Shown here piece by piece: positions 1 through 11,466 of a stretch of DNA of 64,000 bases. The DNA lies in assembly GCA_947172415.1 (NCBI GenBank), contig OX359199.1, positions 1,266,001 to 1,330,000 on the forward strand, in the 5' to 3' direction. The translations under genes and the position numbers were made by a program. The notes beneath the pieces were generated by a model. That model searched no databases and was not told where the DNA came from. It was given only the letters and a program-made list of their open reading frames with translations. The DNA comes from Chondrosia reniformis (lineage: Eukaryota > Porifera > Demospongiae > Chondrillida > Chondrillidae). Each line of letters opens with the position of its first letter. Within the stretch, counting starts at the first letter, position 1.

Positions 1-250
1 ATCACTCCCATCACTCTGCATATTTTAGGAAAGGAGAGATGTCTAGGGTTACCGTTATGTGTTAGAGATTGCTTTGATTATAGTTCTGTCATACTTGCCT
101 TATAAGTCCACAGCTGTAGGCTTAACACAACTACGTATATGCAACAAAGCATAAGTATGTACATGGTGTTCAATAAAGCATTCCATGATGTGTGTATGAG
201 TACCAGCTGCTGTGACTTACACAGAAACTTGAGTGAATAAACACATCTAT

Positions 251-617
251 AGAGACCCACATTCAGATACAGGTAGGACCACATTCAGATATAGGTACGT
301 AGGACCACATTCAGATATAGGTAGGACCACATTCAGATATAGGTACGTAGGACCACATTCAGATATAGGTAGGACCACATTCAGATATAGCTACGTAGGA
401 CCACATTCAGATATAGGTACGTAGGACCACATTCAGATATAGGTACGTAGGACCACATTCAGATACAGGTAAGACCACATTCAGATATAGGTAAGACCAC
501 ATTCAAATACAGGTAAGACCACATTCAGGTACAGGTAAGACCACATTCAGGTATAGGTAAGACCACATTCAGGTACAGGTAAGACCACATTCAGGTACAG
601 GTAAGACCACATTCAGA
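251..617. repeat. 22/26-bp minisatellite
   Basis: Tandem array built on the core GACCACATTCAGATATAGGTA. Units are 22 bp, or 26 bp when an extra GTAC-type tetramer is present. The last third has a variant core with CAGGTACAGGTAAGACC. It ends at a C-run near 618. Bases 1-250 and about 620-1279 show no gene I can support. They lie downstream of, or within a later intron of, the kinase gene that runs off the left edge. Confidence 0.9.
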
Positions 618-1279
618 TCCCCCCCCTTAAAAATGACAAATGTTATATCCTATAGAAACACTGGATATAAGTAGGACCACAAATGATAACATTATAAGGT
701 AGAAGACCTGTGTACTTGAACACTTCTAATAATCTAAGTTCACAGAATTTACTGTAAATCTGTTACTTTAACATCACAAGGTATGTATCTAATAAATAAG
801 GTCATGTTTACATAGCACATCCACAGTGTAGATGTGGGTAATGATTTCATGACCATAGGTGACTGACTACAGCATGACCACAGTACCACATATCCATTAC
901 AAATACACTTCAGTTAGATGTACCACACACTAAGGATACCAGCAGCTGCTCGAGACACACTAGCTTCACTAATAATATATATAGTACAAACAATTACAAT
1001 GGACTATATATGCACATCTAGGGGTGTTTTAGGGAGTGTGGGGGAAGGGGGTATTTTCTCCTCCCTTGAAGAACTGCCATTTCTAATAACAAACAAACAA
1101 ACATATTGAGCAACGTAGCCCCTTAACATTTACTATACCACATTTTGTTCCCCTCTTCCTTTGTGATATTTTCTAAGATACGTATGTACCTACATACATA
1201 CTTACGTATACACCTGTACGATAAGATCACTATCATACATACGGACGTACATATCTTTATGAAATTTCACGATACGTAC

Positions 1280-3119
1280 CATGGCTAAATATGTTGGGTG
1301 GCTTCCGAATATCTCCATTAGAAAGTCCATTCATATCTGTAAGAACAACAATACGAGCAATTACAAAGTGGTCCACTTAAAATTAGGAGGATTTTATTGA
1401 GAAGTCCCGCATAACCCAGATAAGCAAGGAGGTATGAGACAGGGTATGTATGGCTGTATTTGAGAAAACGGAGTTTTAATATAGTACACTCTTTCTGGTC
1501 AGATACCTACTCAACTGCCTTTTGTAAAATGAAATACATATACAGTTTGAAACACCACTTTACTGTATCAATAGAGTATACTCTAAAATATGTAGGAAAA
1601 CCAGAATGGCTTCCCTCCATTCCCAGGATACCTATTCAAGATATTTCTGTCAAAGGATTTAGAAGAAAGCCATTGAAGTGCAAGGATATTGTCCCAGTAG
1701 GAGGAATGCTCTGATGCATCTTAGTACTTACGCAATAACTCCTGTTGCGGTGAGAAGTCCCTTCGGACCCAATTAGGCAGTTTAATGATATCCCTCTTGT
1801 AAAGTGCCTCTACTGCTATTTCTGATTGGGTCTTGTTAGCTGTGTACTTCATGTCGCCATTCTGACTCAACTCCATGGTTACTGAGATGCGACCTAGGTA
1901 CAAATCAGAGGATAGAAGATACTTTAAACAATGTTTGCTTGAGTTATGAATACGGGGTGCTGTTTAAGTCAAAAATACTCTACGATTTTTTTGCCCTATT
2001 TATTATATAGGAAATTCTATTTATTATATAGGACATTCTATTTATATACGATTATATGTATAGGACATTCTATTTATTATATAGGACACTCTATTTATTA
2101 TATAGGACATTCTATTTATTATATAGGACATTCTATTTATTATATAGGACATTCTATTTATTATATAGGACATTCTATTTATTATATAGGACATTCTATT
2201 TGTACTAGACCAGTATGTCCAACATAATAAATAAACTTTCAGGGTCACTGATGAAAAGTGGATTCCCAGAAACAGTTGTCTGAAGCAGTGGGGAAGAAGA
2301 TTTTGGATGAGAATACATATATGTACCCATGTAATACAGTGACCCTGAAAGTTTATTTATTATGTTGGACATACTGGTCTAGTACAAATAGAATGTCCTA
2401 TACTCTTATTGAATGACGAGAAAACCCTTGTATCCTCATCTAAAGCTCTCACTCACTAGGTTTAGTCCCCTATAGGCCTTTGACTGTAGAATGTAGGAAA
2501 TGGTGTTCTAGATTACTCCTGTGTATGTATGTATATACGTATAAACATTATAACTGTAGAAAATACTACAGAAAATGGTTCGTACATATGACCACATTAT
2601 GAAACTGTCCACAAACAATCCATGCATCCAATTGTTATGACTACTGGCAAACAAAATAGTCAACATTAATAACATACACCTGGGTAAAAATTGAACTCAT
2701 TTATTATCATCCAGAGGTGTCACATTAAAAAGTCGGATCTGGTGAACGTTCCATTCTACCATGATCAAAACATTATGCATATCCGGTCGACATATTAAAT
2801 CGACGCCATTGCGCACGCCCTTCTGACAATGTCAGCGTTGAAGACTGTTTGGTACAAATCTACCGAGTACCTCTTTGCCACAAGCTATTCTAACCTAGGT
2901 TAACTACTTACCGTGGTATCGAGGAATGAAAGGTTGCACATCATGAGATACATTTTCGTAGAAGAACCATTCTCGAAGTCTCAAGGGTTTCGCCAAGGTA
3001 CTTTCTGTGAAAACCAGAAAATTGAAGTGTCCTCCGATAGATTGAGTGAAAATTACCAGCTCCGATTCCTCTTTCTCTATGAAATACTTCTCGAGAACAT
3101 CATCCTTGACAGCGGCCAT
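1280..3119 (-). CDS. Inositol polyphosphate kinase (IP6K-like), 5' exons, partial
   Basis: Split gene, read on the minus strand as exon 1 (3119-2912), exon 2 (1893-1732) and probable exon 3 (1336-1280). Exon 1 starts at an ATG in good context (AAAATGG). It encodes 69 residues with the N-terminal signature of the inositol phosphate kinase family: GGH near residue 29, KPL at 44-46, RE at 49-50, FYEN at 53-56 and PFIPRYHG at its end, matching the G-GH, KPL, E-FY, F-P-Y-G pattern known from IP6 kinases. Donor GTAAGT and acceptor CCTAG join exons 1 and 2 in phase 1 and give RYHGRISVTMEL, like the first beta strands after that motif. Exon 3 (NGLSNGDIRKPPNIF) also fits phase 1 but rests only on splice signals. 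The catalytic DLKMG-type motif is not in the window, so the remaining exons should lie beyond base 1. Such enzymes make inositol pyrophosphates in cytosol and nucleus. Confidence 0.72.
2008..2202. repeat. 21-bp minisatellite in intron
   Basis: About nine tandem copies of GGACATTCTATTTATTATATA. The 21-bp period keeps open frames on both strands, which explains repetitive translated reading frames here that are not genes. It lies in the first intron of the kinase gene and feeds directly into the left arm of a long hairpin. Confidence 0.9.
2185..2402. repeat. Long perfect inverted repeat (66-bp arms, 86-bp loop)
   Basis: Bases 2185-2250 are the exact reverse complement of 2337-2402, with an 86-base loop. 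The left arm begins within the last 21-bp minisatellite unit, so part of that unit was copied into the inverted arm. It sits in the kinase intron on the transcribed strand and would form a strong RNA hairpin or DNA cruciform. Confidence 0.9.
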
Positions 3120-3138
3120 TTTCAAAACTTTGGCAATA

Positions 3139-3165
3139 CACGTGGTGACGTCATATGTCCACGTG
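3139..3165 (-). promoter_or_regulatory. E-box / CRE / E-box cluster upstream of the kinase gene
   Basis: CACGTG (3139-3144), a full CRE palindrome TGACGTCA (3146-3153) and a second CACGTG (3160-3165) lie 20-46 bp upstream of the kinase ATG. Such sites bind bHLH-ZIP and CREB/ATF factors in animals. All three are palindromic, so they could serve either direction. No TATA box is evident. Confidence 0.6.
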
Positions 3166-3700
3166 ATCAATTGGCAGGTTAGTCATTTTCTATCCTTGTG
3201 TTTATTTTATTTATGGTGGAATGTACATATAAATCATGTGAATAATCAATATACCATTTTTACAAAAAGGTCTATAGTGAACTAAACCTAATGAGAGCTT
3301 TGGATGAGTTTTTCTCCTTCTCTAGTCCATATGTACTTAATACACAGAGTCTGAGAGGTAACCAGACTATTGGGGATTAAAGTATATAAAGTGAGAGTAT
3401 GAATTTTTGTGATTTGATGGCAGTGGCCACTGTAGCTCTGGGCTAGTAACCATCCCAGGAAGGAGACTGGGTTGTACCCGATAAAGGTATATATTGATTG
3501 AAAGTGAAGCATTCCTTTATAAAGTTAAATGAAACCAATTCAATGCATTCAGATGATACACAAGATGCTATTATATATCCTAAACTGAACCATTATAATA
3601 ACGTTCCCTATTGTTTCCATTATAATGATTTGAAATGATTTGTATCAATCAGCTCAGTTATGTGAATGTCACCTTTCCAGGAGCATGTAATACTGTAAAG

Positions 3701-3833
3701 CCCTTAATATTAGTGCGCCATTAATGTTAGCGAAATTAGCGATGCGATATCCTTCCTAACATTTATGGTCGCTAAAATGGTTATTATTACGCGTGTGCAG
3801 TAGTGTGGAGCAACAAAACGCTAATATTAAGGG
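3701..3833. mobile_element. MITE-like palindromic element
   Basis: CCCTTAATATTAG at 3701-3713 is mirrored by CTAATATTAAGGG at 3821-3833. The interior repeats the TTAGCG/TAATATTAG words. About 133 bp, noncoding. No target duplication was identified, so this is an element by structure only. The rest of 3166-4577 holds no gene that I can support. Confidence 0.45.
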
Positions 3834-4577
3834 TTTGCGGAGCAGGGGGGGGGGGCATTCCCCCAACTTTGATAGCGGCGTGTCGGAAAACGAACGTCAC
3901 ATTCATATACTAAGTATGCGTACTGTTCGTTGCTTCTGTCAAGATAAATTAGTCGATAAATTAATCACACGAGAGGTTGAAGAAAGGGCAATGAAGTCAT
4001 CATGATTTCGACAAATTTGCCCCACCCCAACTGGCAAGTTGTTCCGCCGCCCTTGATGCTAATCACTTTCTTCAGGCTAGGAAGATATTTTACATTTTCA
4101 GGAAAATATAGCAGTAATCACCTCTTTCTTCTCTCATAATAAACCTCACCACTTCTGCTTCTTGTAGCATCAAGGTTCAATATGGTTGAATCAGTCCAAG
4201 TAGCATTGACTATGATAGTGTGACATTGAAAATTGTGAGTTCCCGCAAGTTGTACTATAGGAGGTGTTAGTTATGATAGGTAATTATTAGATTAACCCTG
4301 TTGAGTGATGTGTAGTTTGATCCATTTTGTAACAAGTGATTTATGGAGAAGAAATAACAATTTGGTATGCAATGATCCTTGTTTGCCTGATTGCCAATTT
4401 TAAAGCTGATGTGGTATTAGCAAACAATTGAGGAATATTTATTTTAGTATAAAGGCACACCCATGTATATACATACACTATACACCTATACATCCTAAAC
4501 TATATCCTAACAGTTTTCACTAAACAGTTACATGTGTATGTATGACTACTGTATGTAGTATTAGCCTGCAACTCCAA

Positions 4578-6228
4578 CTACATCACAAAAAAGACCAGCA
4601 GCATCAAGCAGACTCCCACAAACGAAGCCATCACTGGAAGACCACTGCTAGTGCTCTTACATTCACTAACACCTTGACTGTCAAATGGCTATAAAAAGTA
4701 TCAGAGAAATCTCTTAAAAGCGCTGTAAAATATTAAAACTTCATACAACTACAAGTTGTTAGATGAATGAATAGATTAATTACGAAAATTGCAAAAATAT
4801 GGATTTTGATCCTAAAACTACTTAATATTACAACCTCTCCTGGCCATCATAATCAATCTTTTCCAAATATTGAGTAGGATTGTATGAAGTCATTACCATA
4901 CGTTGTTGTACAACAAAAATAGATCTAAACTTGGACATTTGATTTACTGATTACGCATTCACTGTAGCTTCAAATCAGTAGCAAATATATACGTAACTTC
5001 AGATTGTGAAATTCACTAAAACTACAAATACCTTATCAAATGATACCAAAAATGCATTTTTTTGTCGAATGACCTGAATTATATCTTTTGTAGGACAGTC
5101 ACATAAAGAGTATCCAATATATAGGTGACCAACTCACAGCAGTGAAATTGAAGTTTCCAATGCCTACTCTAGATCCTCTGGAATGTGGCATTATAGTAGT
5201 ATCCATAACCTCTCCATATGCCATGATTATGTTAGTAGTTGCATCCTAGTATTTGTAAGGAGATAAAAATATATAGTTATTTTATATGGTACATAGAGAA
5301 ACAACAGATCCTTCCGGTAGTGGTGGCTACACAACTAGGATCTGATTCATAAGACTAGACCCCCCCCCCTATAGGATTCACATAATGCAGAAAGACTGCA
5401 TATTAGACTCCATATACTTGCTACAATATGCTATTGGAGTAATCCTTTTATATGATGCACCTATCCATCCTATCCATCAATACATTGGAAACCAAAATAC
5501 ATGAATTTATAAGGCGTGGACATCCCATGCATAGTCACAAAATACTTACTCCAGGAGGCTGTATTACTATGTCACCATTGTCATCTCCGGTGTTCAGAAG
5601 TCTCCAGAATACCAGCGTCTTATACCCGTCTTCATTTTCGTAATCCGTCAAACTCCAGTCCCCGTCAGTTCCGTTTACAGCTGAGCTCGAGTCCAAGTTG
5701 GGCAATGATTGGGTTGCAGGGACTCTTCGATCCTGTAGTTAAAAAGAGGCATCTTTTAACTGGGATAAAATACATACCAATTCAACCATTTGGCGGCCTG
5801 CTAAAATCAGAGTAGTGATTACACTATTCGAGATTTCACGCATCAGGCATTCGAAAATGCATGAGATAACTGACTATTGAAGAATACTAAGACACTTGTT
5901 ATTTCTTTCATATATGGTTAGCAGAGGAATCCACGAGAGGCAACAATTACTAACTTACGGTGAATTCGCCTGCACGATCTCCCCAGCCAATCACAACATC
6001 GGAATTAGGCATCATTTGATTGGCCATTGACGACGGTGAAATACCTAATCCAGCCCAACCAGCAGTTTTAACTCGAGCAGCAAAATAGATGCGATCACTA
6101 GTGATATTCCACGCTAGCTGGTAATTGCCGTCCAAAACTTTGATACAATAAACATAGCTTGACAGATCTACATGAGCACATAAGGATGAATGAAAGGCAA
6201 CGAAGAGGAGTAGAATAGCGCTTCTCAT
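4578..6228 (-). CDS. Secreted DOMON-domain protein with C-terminal anchor signal
   Basis: Complete four-exon gene on the minus strand: 6228-5959, 5732-5550, 5245-5138 and 4688-4578, every intron in phase 0 (donors GTAAGT, GTAAGT, GTGAGT; acceptors CTACAG, TACTAG, TTATAG). The product is 223 residues. Residues 1-18 are a signal peptide (MRSAILLLFVAFHSSLCA). Residues of about 27-185 form one DOMON domain: a LAWN strand, the GWAGLGISPSS turn, the SDVVIGW strand, then GDWSL, LVFWRLLNTGD, MAYGEV and PHSRGS. This order matches the N-terminal domain of DBH/MOXD-like proteins. The copper monooxygenase domains of those enzymes are absent. The last exon gives a STSSG segment followed by about 17 hydrophobic residues ending at the stop, as in a GPI-attachment signal or a tail anchor. 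DOMON domains bind heme or sugars; the ligand here is unknown. An upstream ATG at 6468 is in frame but lies upstream of the TATA box and was not used. Confidence 0.85.
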
Positions 6229-6293
6229 TTCCAGGCTCCTTTTGCGGTTACTATAATAAGAAAGCGTTTTGTTAGCTGTTAGTGGAGGGGCTC

Positions 6294-6301
6294 TATATAT
6301 A
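6294..6301 (-). promoter_or_regulatory. TATA box of the DOMON gene
   Basis: TATATATA lies 66-73 bp upstream of the chosen ATG (6228). It predicts transcription starting near 6265 and a short 5' UTR of about 35-40 bases. It supports the internal methionine as the true start. Confidence 0.65.
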
Positions 6302-6639
6302 CTTCGCCACGCCCCCTTTGTGTGTAACAAGGCTGTCATACATATTACATCATTCATCATAATAATGGATTGTTTATAATGTGACATGTCATAAGGATGG
6401 CCCACCAGTTCAGGTTTATAAGTCACATTACAAAGGAAAGTCATGATAAATAGTACTTGAAAGTTCATTGCTCTTCTAGAATTGACAGCTAGGTATATCT
6501 ATAGGGTGGGTGGAGGAGGTGGGGGATGTGCATACTCTATAAAAATCCAGATAAATGATTAGCTAAGGGATTTGTGCTTTAAATACATATATATGTATGA
6601 CATCATCAGTCTTCTTTCACATAATGAGACTTTCCCTTT

Positions 6640-7620
6640 ATAATATCCTTTCAACAATGTTCAATCTTCATCCCCTGATCCCTATTAATTAGTTGGTCTT
6701 GCTTCCTCAATGAGATGTGAAAGGCTTCTTTTAATTCATCCTCAAAATGAAGTTGTTGTCTGCATGGCCCAGGGTCCTCACCTCCTTCCACATGGGATGG
6801 TGTAGCTGAGAAGCATCCTCAGGACACACCCTGTTAAACTAGTGGAAATTGAACTAATTACCTAGAGGTGGTTCATCTTTATAGTATTTTGAGCACCAGG
6901 CATGTTCTGCTATTGTAGACCTCTCAATCTCCCCTCTCCTTGTGGCTGCTTGATGTTCTTTGTTTCAAGAGAGCTCTTTGTTTTCCTGATATAAGTGAGA
7001 CAATGCACAGCTACAAGGGGTCTCTAAACTACTCTAGGCAATTTCTCTCTGGGAGCTATCTTTTGGTCTACATAACTTTTGTTGAAGGGTAGTGAGCATT
7101 TAAAAGACAGTTCAAACATTATACTGTTGTGTATCCTGTGACCTCTCCTCCCTTTGCTTGGAAGCACTTCTACTTAACTTGCATGGATACCATTTTCCTG
7201 TATGTAGTATCCGGGTGAGTGTTCTTCCTCTGCCCTCATCAGGTATAGCTCTGCATGGCTCTGTAAAAAAGGTCGATATCAATCCTCATTTCACATTGAC
7301 AGGATGGTGGGACAAGTGCTGTAGATTGTGATCAGTGCATATGGGTAGCTTTTCTATATATAAACACCAGTGATGATGGTGCCATCTTCACACCATTGTA
7401 CTAGTATGTCCAAGAAAGGGTATATAGGCTGTTGAATGGATGATCGTAGGCAGTTTAGATGTCTAAGGAAGTCTTCAGCTGAACTCCTTGCAATGATGCA
7501 AAAAGGTATCATCCACATATCTCTTCCATAATCTTGGTCTGTATTTTTTCAGAAAGCTTGTACTAAGGGAGCACCTTTGAATGGTCCTCTTTTGAAGGAG
7601 AAAGCTGCTAAATTTGCATC
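6640..7620 (-). pseudogene. Decayed Penelope-like retroelement (RT plus GIY-YIG remnant)
   Basis: Read on the minus strand, fragments appear in the correct order but in shifted frames. The reverse transcriptase catalytic motif VDDTFLHH is near 7520-7495. It is followed, in another frame, by DFLRHLN, YPFLDILVQ and EDGTIITGVYI, which matches the LPFLD...DG...T.VYRKPT block of Penelope-like and related reverse transcriptases. A later segment near 6975-6870 reads KEHQAATRRGEIERSTIAEH, the usual end of the GIY-YIG endonuclease in these elements. In-frame stops and frameshifts break it throughout, so it is dead. Flanks 6302-6640 and 7621-8050 show no gene; a G-rich tract lies at 6504-6525. Confidence 0.65.
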
Positions 7621-8049
7621 ATCTTGGGGTGGCTGATTTGAAGTCATTATAATGGCTGGCTTTAACACTGGAAGGAGCGCTGCAATCTTGCATGCAAACA
7701 AGCACATGATGAAAGTGCAGATGCTGATTATGTTAGCTATACTGACACAGCCTCAAATGTTCCAGGAATGGTCTCCAAGGGATATTTACAACTGTAATTA
7801 TTCTACAGAGTTCTGTCAGAACATATGTTTTGAAGGATGAAAAAGTTGTTGGAGGAAAGTAATAAAAGATTGACTGTGCTGTTATGCTGCAACAGTGTAT
7901 ATATATTGTCTCCTTTGCAATTAGTTATTGGCATAAGTAAAATCCTTTAAGTTAGTACTACATACATATGAAGCTAGCCAAAGTGCCTGGATGACATCTG
8001 AAATCATTTGCAAGTGGTTAATTGGAGTACATGCAATAATGTCCTATAA

Positions 8050-8291
8050 AGTATAGTATTTGTTTAAAGCAAAGGCTGAATATGATTTGTCCATTGAATG
8101 AGTGACATCATAAACAATGCATTTAGAATGAGATTGCACATAAACCGTGCATGTATATATATTACATCTTAGTGCATATATAATAAATGGCCCATTATTT
8201 AAAATTTATATAAAAATACACTATGTACAAAACTTTAAAAAAGGAACATATATACATGTATTTATATATATTATAGTTCCAATTGCTTTCT
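8050..8291 (-). repeat. Truncated A-type 3' flank of cystine-knot copy 1
   Basis: The first part of the flank seen downstream of copies 2, 3, 6, 7, 8 and 9 is recognisable (ATGAGTGA, then GAGATTGCACATAAA). It ends near 8050, marking the left edge of the amplicon. Confidence 0.55.
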
Positions 8292-8735
8292 CTATTGGCA
8301 ATGTTGACATACGCAATCACGTGGAGGTGATTCAAGGTTTGGTGTCCCTGATAAGAAATGCAACCTGGAGGGAGGTATTGGGATATTCTCTGAGGCCCAT
8401 TCCTTTCTACCACCTGGACAAGTATAGGTGATATTTATGGATGAAAAGACTTTCCAACCAAATGACACTGGACGGCAGCATTTACAGTTAACTCTGTATT
8501 TCACTATATCATCTGCAACGATAGCATCAACACTACTTCTACAATTTCCTGAACATTCTGCGACAATTTTGCTGTCAGATACACACTCCTCTCCATCAAA
8601 AAGTCTTATCTTTTGGACAAAGTTTGCAGTTCCACAGTTTGCCCAAACAGGTGCAGACAGAGAGAGAATGCATATGATCACCAACAAGGCAGCCGAGGTG
8701 GAGTGGTCTTTGCTGAAATGGATACTGGCTGACAT
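8292..8735 (-). CDS. Secreted cystine-knot (CTCK) protein, copy 1
   Basis: Single-exon gene of 147 residues. Residues 1-32 are a signal peptide: a short polar start, a hydrophobic stretch at 15-29 (AALLVIICILSLSAP), with cleavage likely after VWA-32. The mature protein has eleven cysteines: C34, C51, C61, C65, C84, C86, C87, C106, C141, C143 and C146. C61-SGN-C65, C84-K-C86-C87-RP, C106-PGG and C141-V-C143-QH-C146 reproduce the C-terminal cystine-knot pattern of norrin, mucins and VWF (CxGxC, CxCCRP, C-GG, CxCxxC). One N-glycosylation site, N101-IT. The protein is a CTCK domain with little else, so it is probably an extracellular, disulfide-linked ligand or matrix protein; its partner is unknown. 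This copy has G130 and E135 where most copies have E130 and K135. TATA box at 8825-8833. It is head-to-head with copy 2. Confidence 0.85.
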   Translation of the reverse strand: MSASIHFSKDHSTSAALLVIICILSLSAPVWANCGTANFVQKIRLFDGEECVSDSKIVAECSGNCRSSVDAIVADDIVKYRVNCKCCRPVSFGWKVFSSINITYTCPGGRKEWASENIPIPPSRLHFLSGTPNLESPPRDCVCQHCQ

Positions 8736-11466
8736 TGTAAGTTTAGCTCTTTCAAAGTATTCTTAGATGAGATTAGTCTTGCTCTTATTTTGCTAATTGG
8801 CTGATTACGTTTAGTTACACAGTCCTTTATATAGTATCTGACAATGTACATAATTGCCTGGAAGTATAGTACACAGTCATGTGCTAGTACAAATCTAGTG
8901 GAGCATGCAAGTACTGTGATTAGGCATTTAATAAATTCTGTATGTACATATTATATGTTCACATAATAATGAGACTATTATGTACATTATCATAATATAT
9001 GCTGTATAAAGAAGAATTAATTTTAATTATTGGACAGATAATATGTTAAGGAAAATCTACTTCACTTATACATCTTCTCTATGACTTTAGGGAGAATTTC
9101 GCAGTCTTTCAACCTTTCAAGAAACCTTTACATATTACACAAATTGTGGCCTGGACTGGTATACAACCCAAGTGATTAGAGTGAATATGAGATAAAACTG
9201 TGAAGTCTTGTCTAAAGTGTATTCTATTTAAGCATTTATATAATGGCATCTGTATTCTAATAGTAAATGACTGGTTTAATTATTTTCCAAAGCTTAATCT
9301 ACAGAAATTGGGCAGGGCTATTGTTTTCACGTTTTCACCGTGTTTTGACAACTGAATAACAACAAGTGAAAATAAATATGCATGTGTACTAGAATTATAG
9401 TTAGTATCCAATCCAATTACAACAAAATATGTATATCAAGATGTAGTCCTGAGTTTTGTCACTGGTGACTATTTAGGTTCATTTGCTTTTTGTATGTAAT
9501 TCTATTTTTAGTATGAGTATTTGCAGTTTGAATATTTGTTTCTCCTGATCATATATATATAGAAACATCATGAATAAATTATGTACCTAGAGTGTATATT
9601 AGATGATAGGAATTTCTTCTAACTGTGCCAAACTTATATTTGAGATGGATCATCTTTAGTCTTTTGAATGTTTACAGTAATTTTCTGAGCATTGGAGGTG
9701 TCAATCCTGGGGATCAGACTTAAGATGAACCATCTCAAAGATAGTGTTGATATTAATATTGTTAAAACACTGAGAACTAAAGCTAAGGTTCGAGTACATA
9801 TATGTACAGTATATGTAATACACTCTGTTGCTGGGGCAACCAAGGTAAATTATATTCCACAACCATTGTATAATATAATAAGAGACACTTTGGCCTCTTA
9901 TTATATTTATACAATGCGATATCCTGCCGATAACTAAGTAAACACCTATATAAAAACTTTCGTTTGCAAAAAGCCTAGGGGCCGAGTGTATAACTATTAT
10001 GTAAGCATGTCAGAATCCTCTCTCTCTCTCTCTATCTATACAATATTATATTTAGAGCCCTATTCTTGGGATTTTGAGATTTTAAAAAGGATGATGTCAA
10101 TATAGGAATACTCCAAGTTATGATAATAGGTAGCTAGTAGTAGGTACTGTACATAGTTATAGTTTTAAACAGCTATTCCACACTTCCCCCATGTGATTTG
10201 GAACTTTAGTTTTGCCCCCCTTCTGAGGAATATTCCAAATACAGTGCACATGAACATACGTACATACGTATGTATATAGACAATATATCGGGTGAAGAGA
10301 CCATTGGAATACCTTTATTTTAACTATTTCTGCCTCATATTCTTCAAATCGCTTCCAAAACACCTTCAACCACTTGTTTTTTGGTTGTCAGAAATTAACT
10401 GTATCTCTAGAAATTCAAAAGGCTTAAGATGAACCATCTTATATTTAAAGATAAGTTTGGAGCAGTTAGAAGAAATTTTCTATGTATATATATACTATGA
10501 TCATGAATTCATGTTGTTTCTATGATCTGCAGATGGAACACATTACTGAAACTACAAAATTACTCAAGCTAAAATACAAATACAATAGCAACTGAAACAT
10601 TATTTACGTATATATATATATATTAACCAAAACTATTGCTATATTGAATGTAGTCACCAGAGAAGTAACTCATGACTACATATCGTGTTGTTACTCATAT
10701 TGGGTACCAATTAAACTGTAATTAAATTAAATACATATTCATTTTCACTTGTTGTTATTCGGTTGTCAAATGGTGGCAAAGACAAGAGCCTTACCCAATT
10801 CCTGTAGATTAAACTTTTCAAAACTAATTAAACCAGTCATTTACTACTAGATTACTAGAATACAGATGCCATTCCTTCCTGCTTAACACACGTACTTGAT
10901 ATATGACTTTACAGTTTTACCCTACATTCACTCCAATCACTTTGGTTGCATATCAATCCAGGCCACAATTTGTATAATATGTAAAGGTTTGTGTGTACAT
11001 GTGGAATGTTAATTATTCACCATTAATGATTAGAAATCTCAGGTTGAAGGTGCTTTGAATCCAGAAAGTGATTTGAAGAATATGAGGCAAAAATCAGTAA
11101 AATGAAGTTATTTTCCAATGGTCTCTTCATCCAATATATTTTACATACATAAGCATGTATGTATGTATACATAAGCACATCGGTACTTATACGGACCTAC
11201 GTACGTATATACAGCCTAATACATAGGTACGTATGTACATTAGTACTTTAACCCATGTGATAATGCATGTACATATATACGTACACCATTATGAATGCAG
11301 ACGTGTATTTATTTGTATTTTACCACTTCTGGAGTGGACTGTATCCTCTGTGATATACAAAGCTAACGAACAATTCAGCTCAAAGATAACTACAAGAGGT
11401 CAAATTTAGAGAGAAGTCTTATTACTTTTATTTTCAGTCGCATATTGAAGACTGTTCTCACAAAGA

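Noticed and set aside
1460-1714. Plus-strand frame of 84 residues
   Set aside because: It overlaps the intron of the kinase gene on the other strand and has no recognisable domain or promoter; not strong enough to list.
1946-2248. Repetitive frames of 68-93 residues on both strands
   Set aside because: They come from a 21-bp minisatellite whose period is a multiple of three.
5516-5815. Plus-strand frame of 99 residues
   Set aside because: It is antisense to exon 2 of the DOMON gene, which has better splice, domain and phase support.
8428-8766. Open frame of 108-122 residues antisense to every cystine-knot copy (MIFMDEKTF...)
   Set aside because: It is the complement of the conserved gene and stays open only because the sense strand is conserved. 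It has no domain, and the sense frame has a signal peptide and an ordered cysteine pattern.
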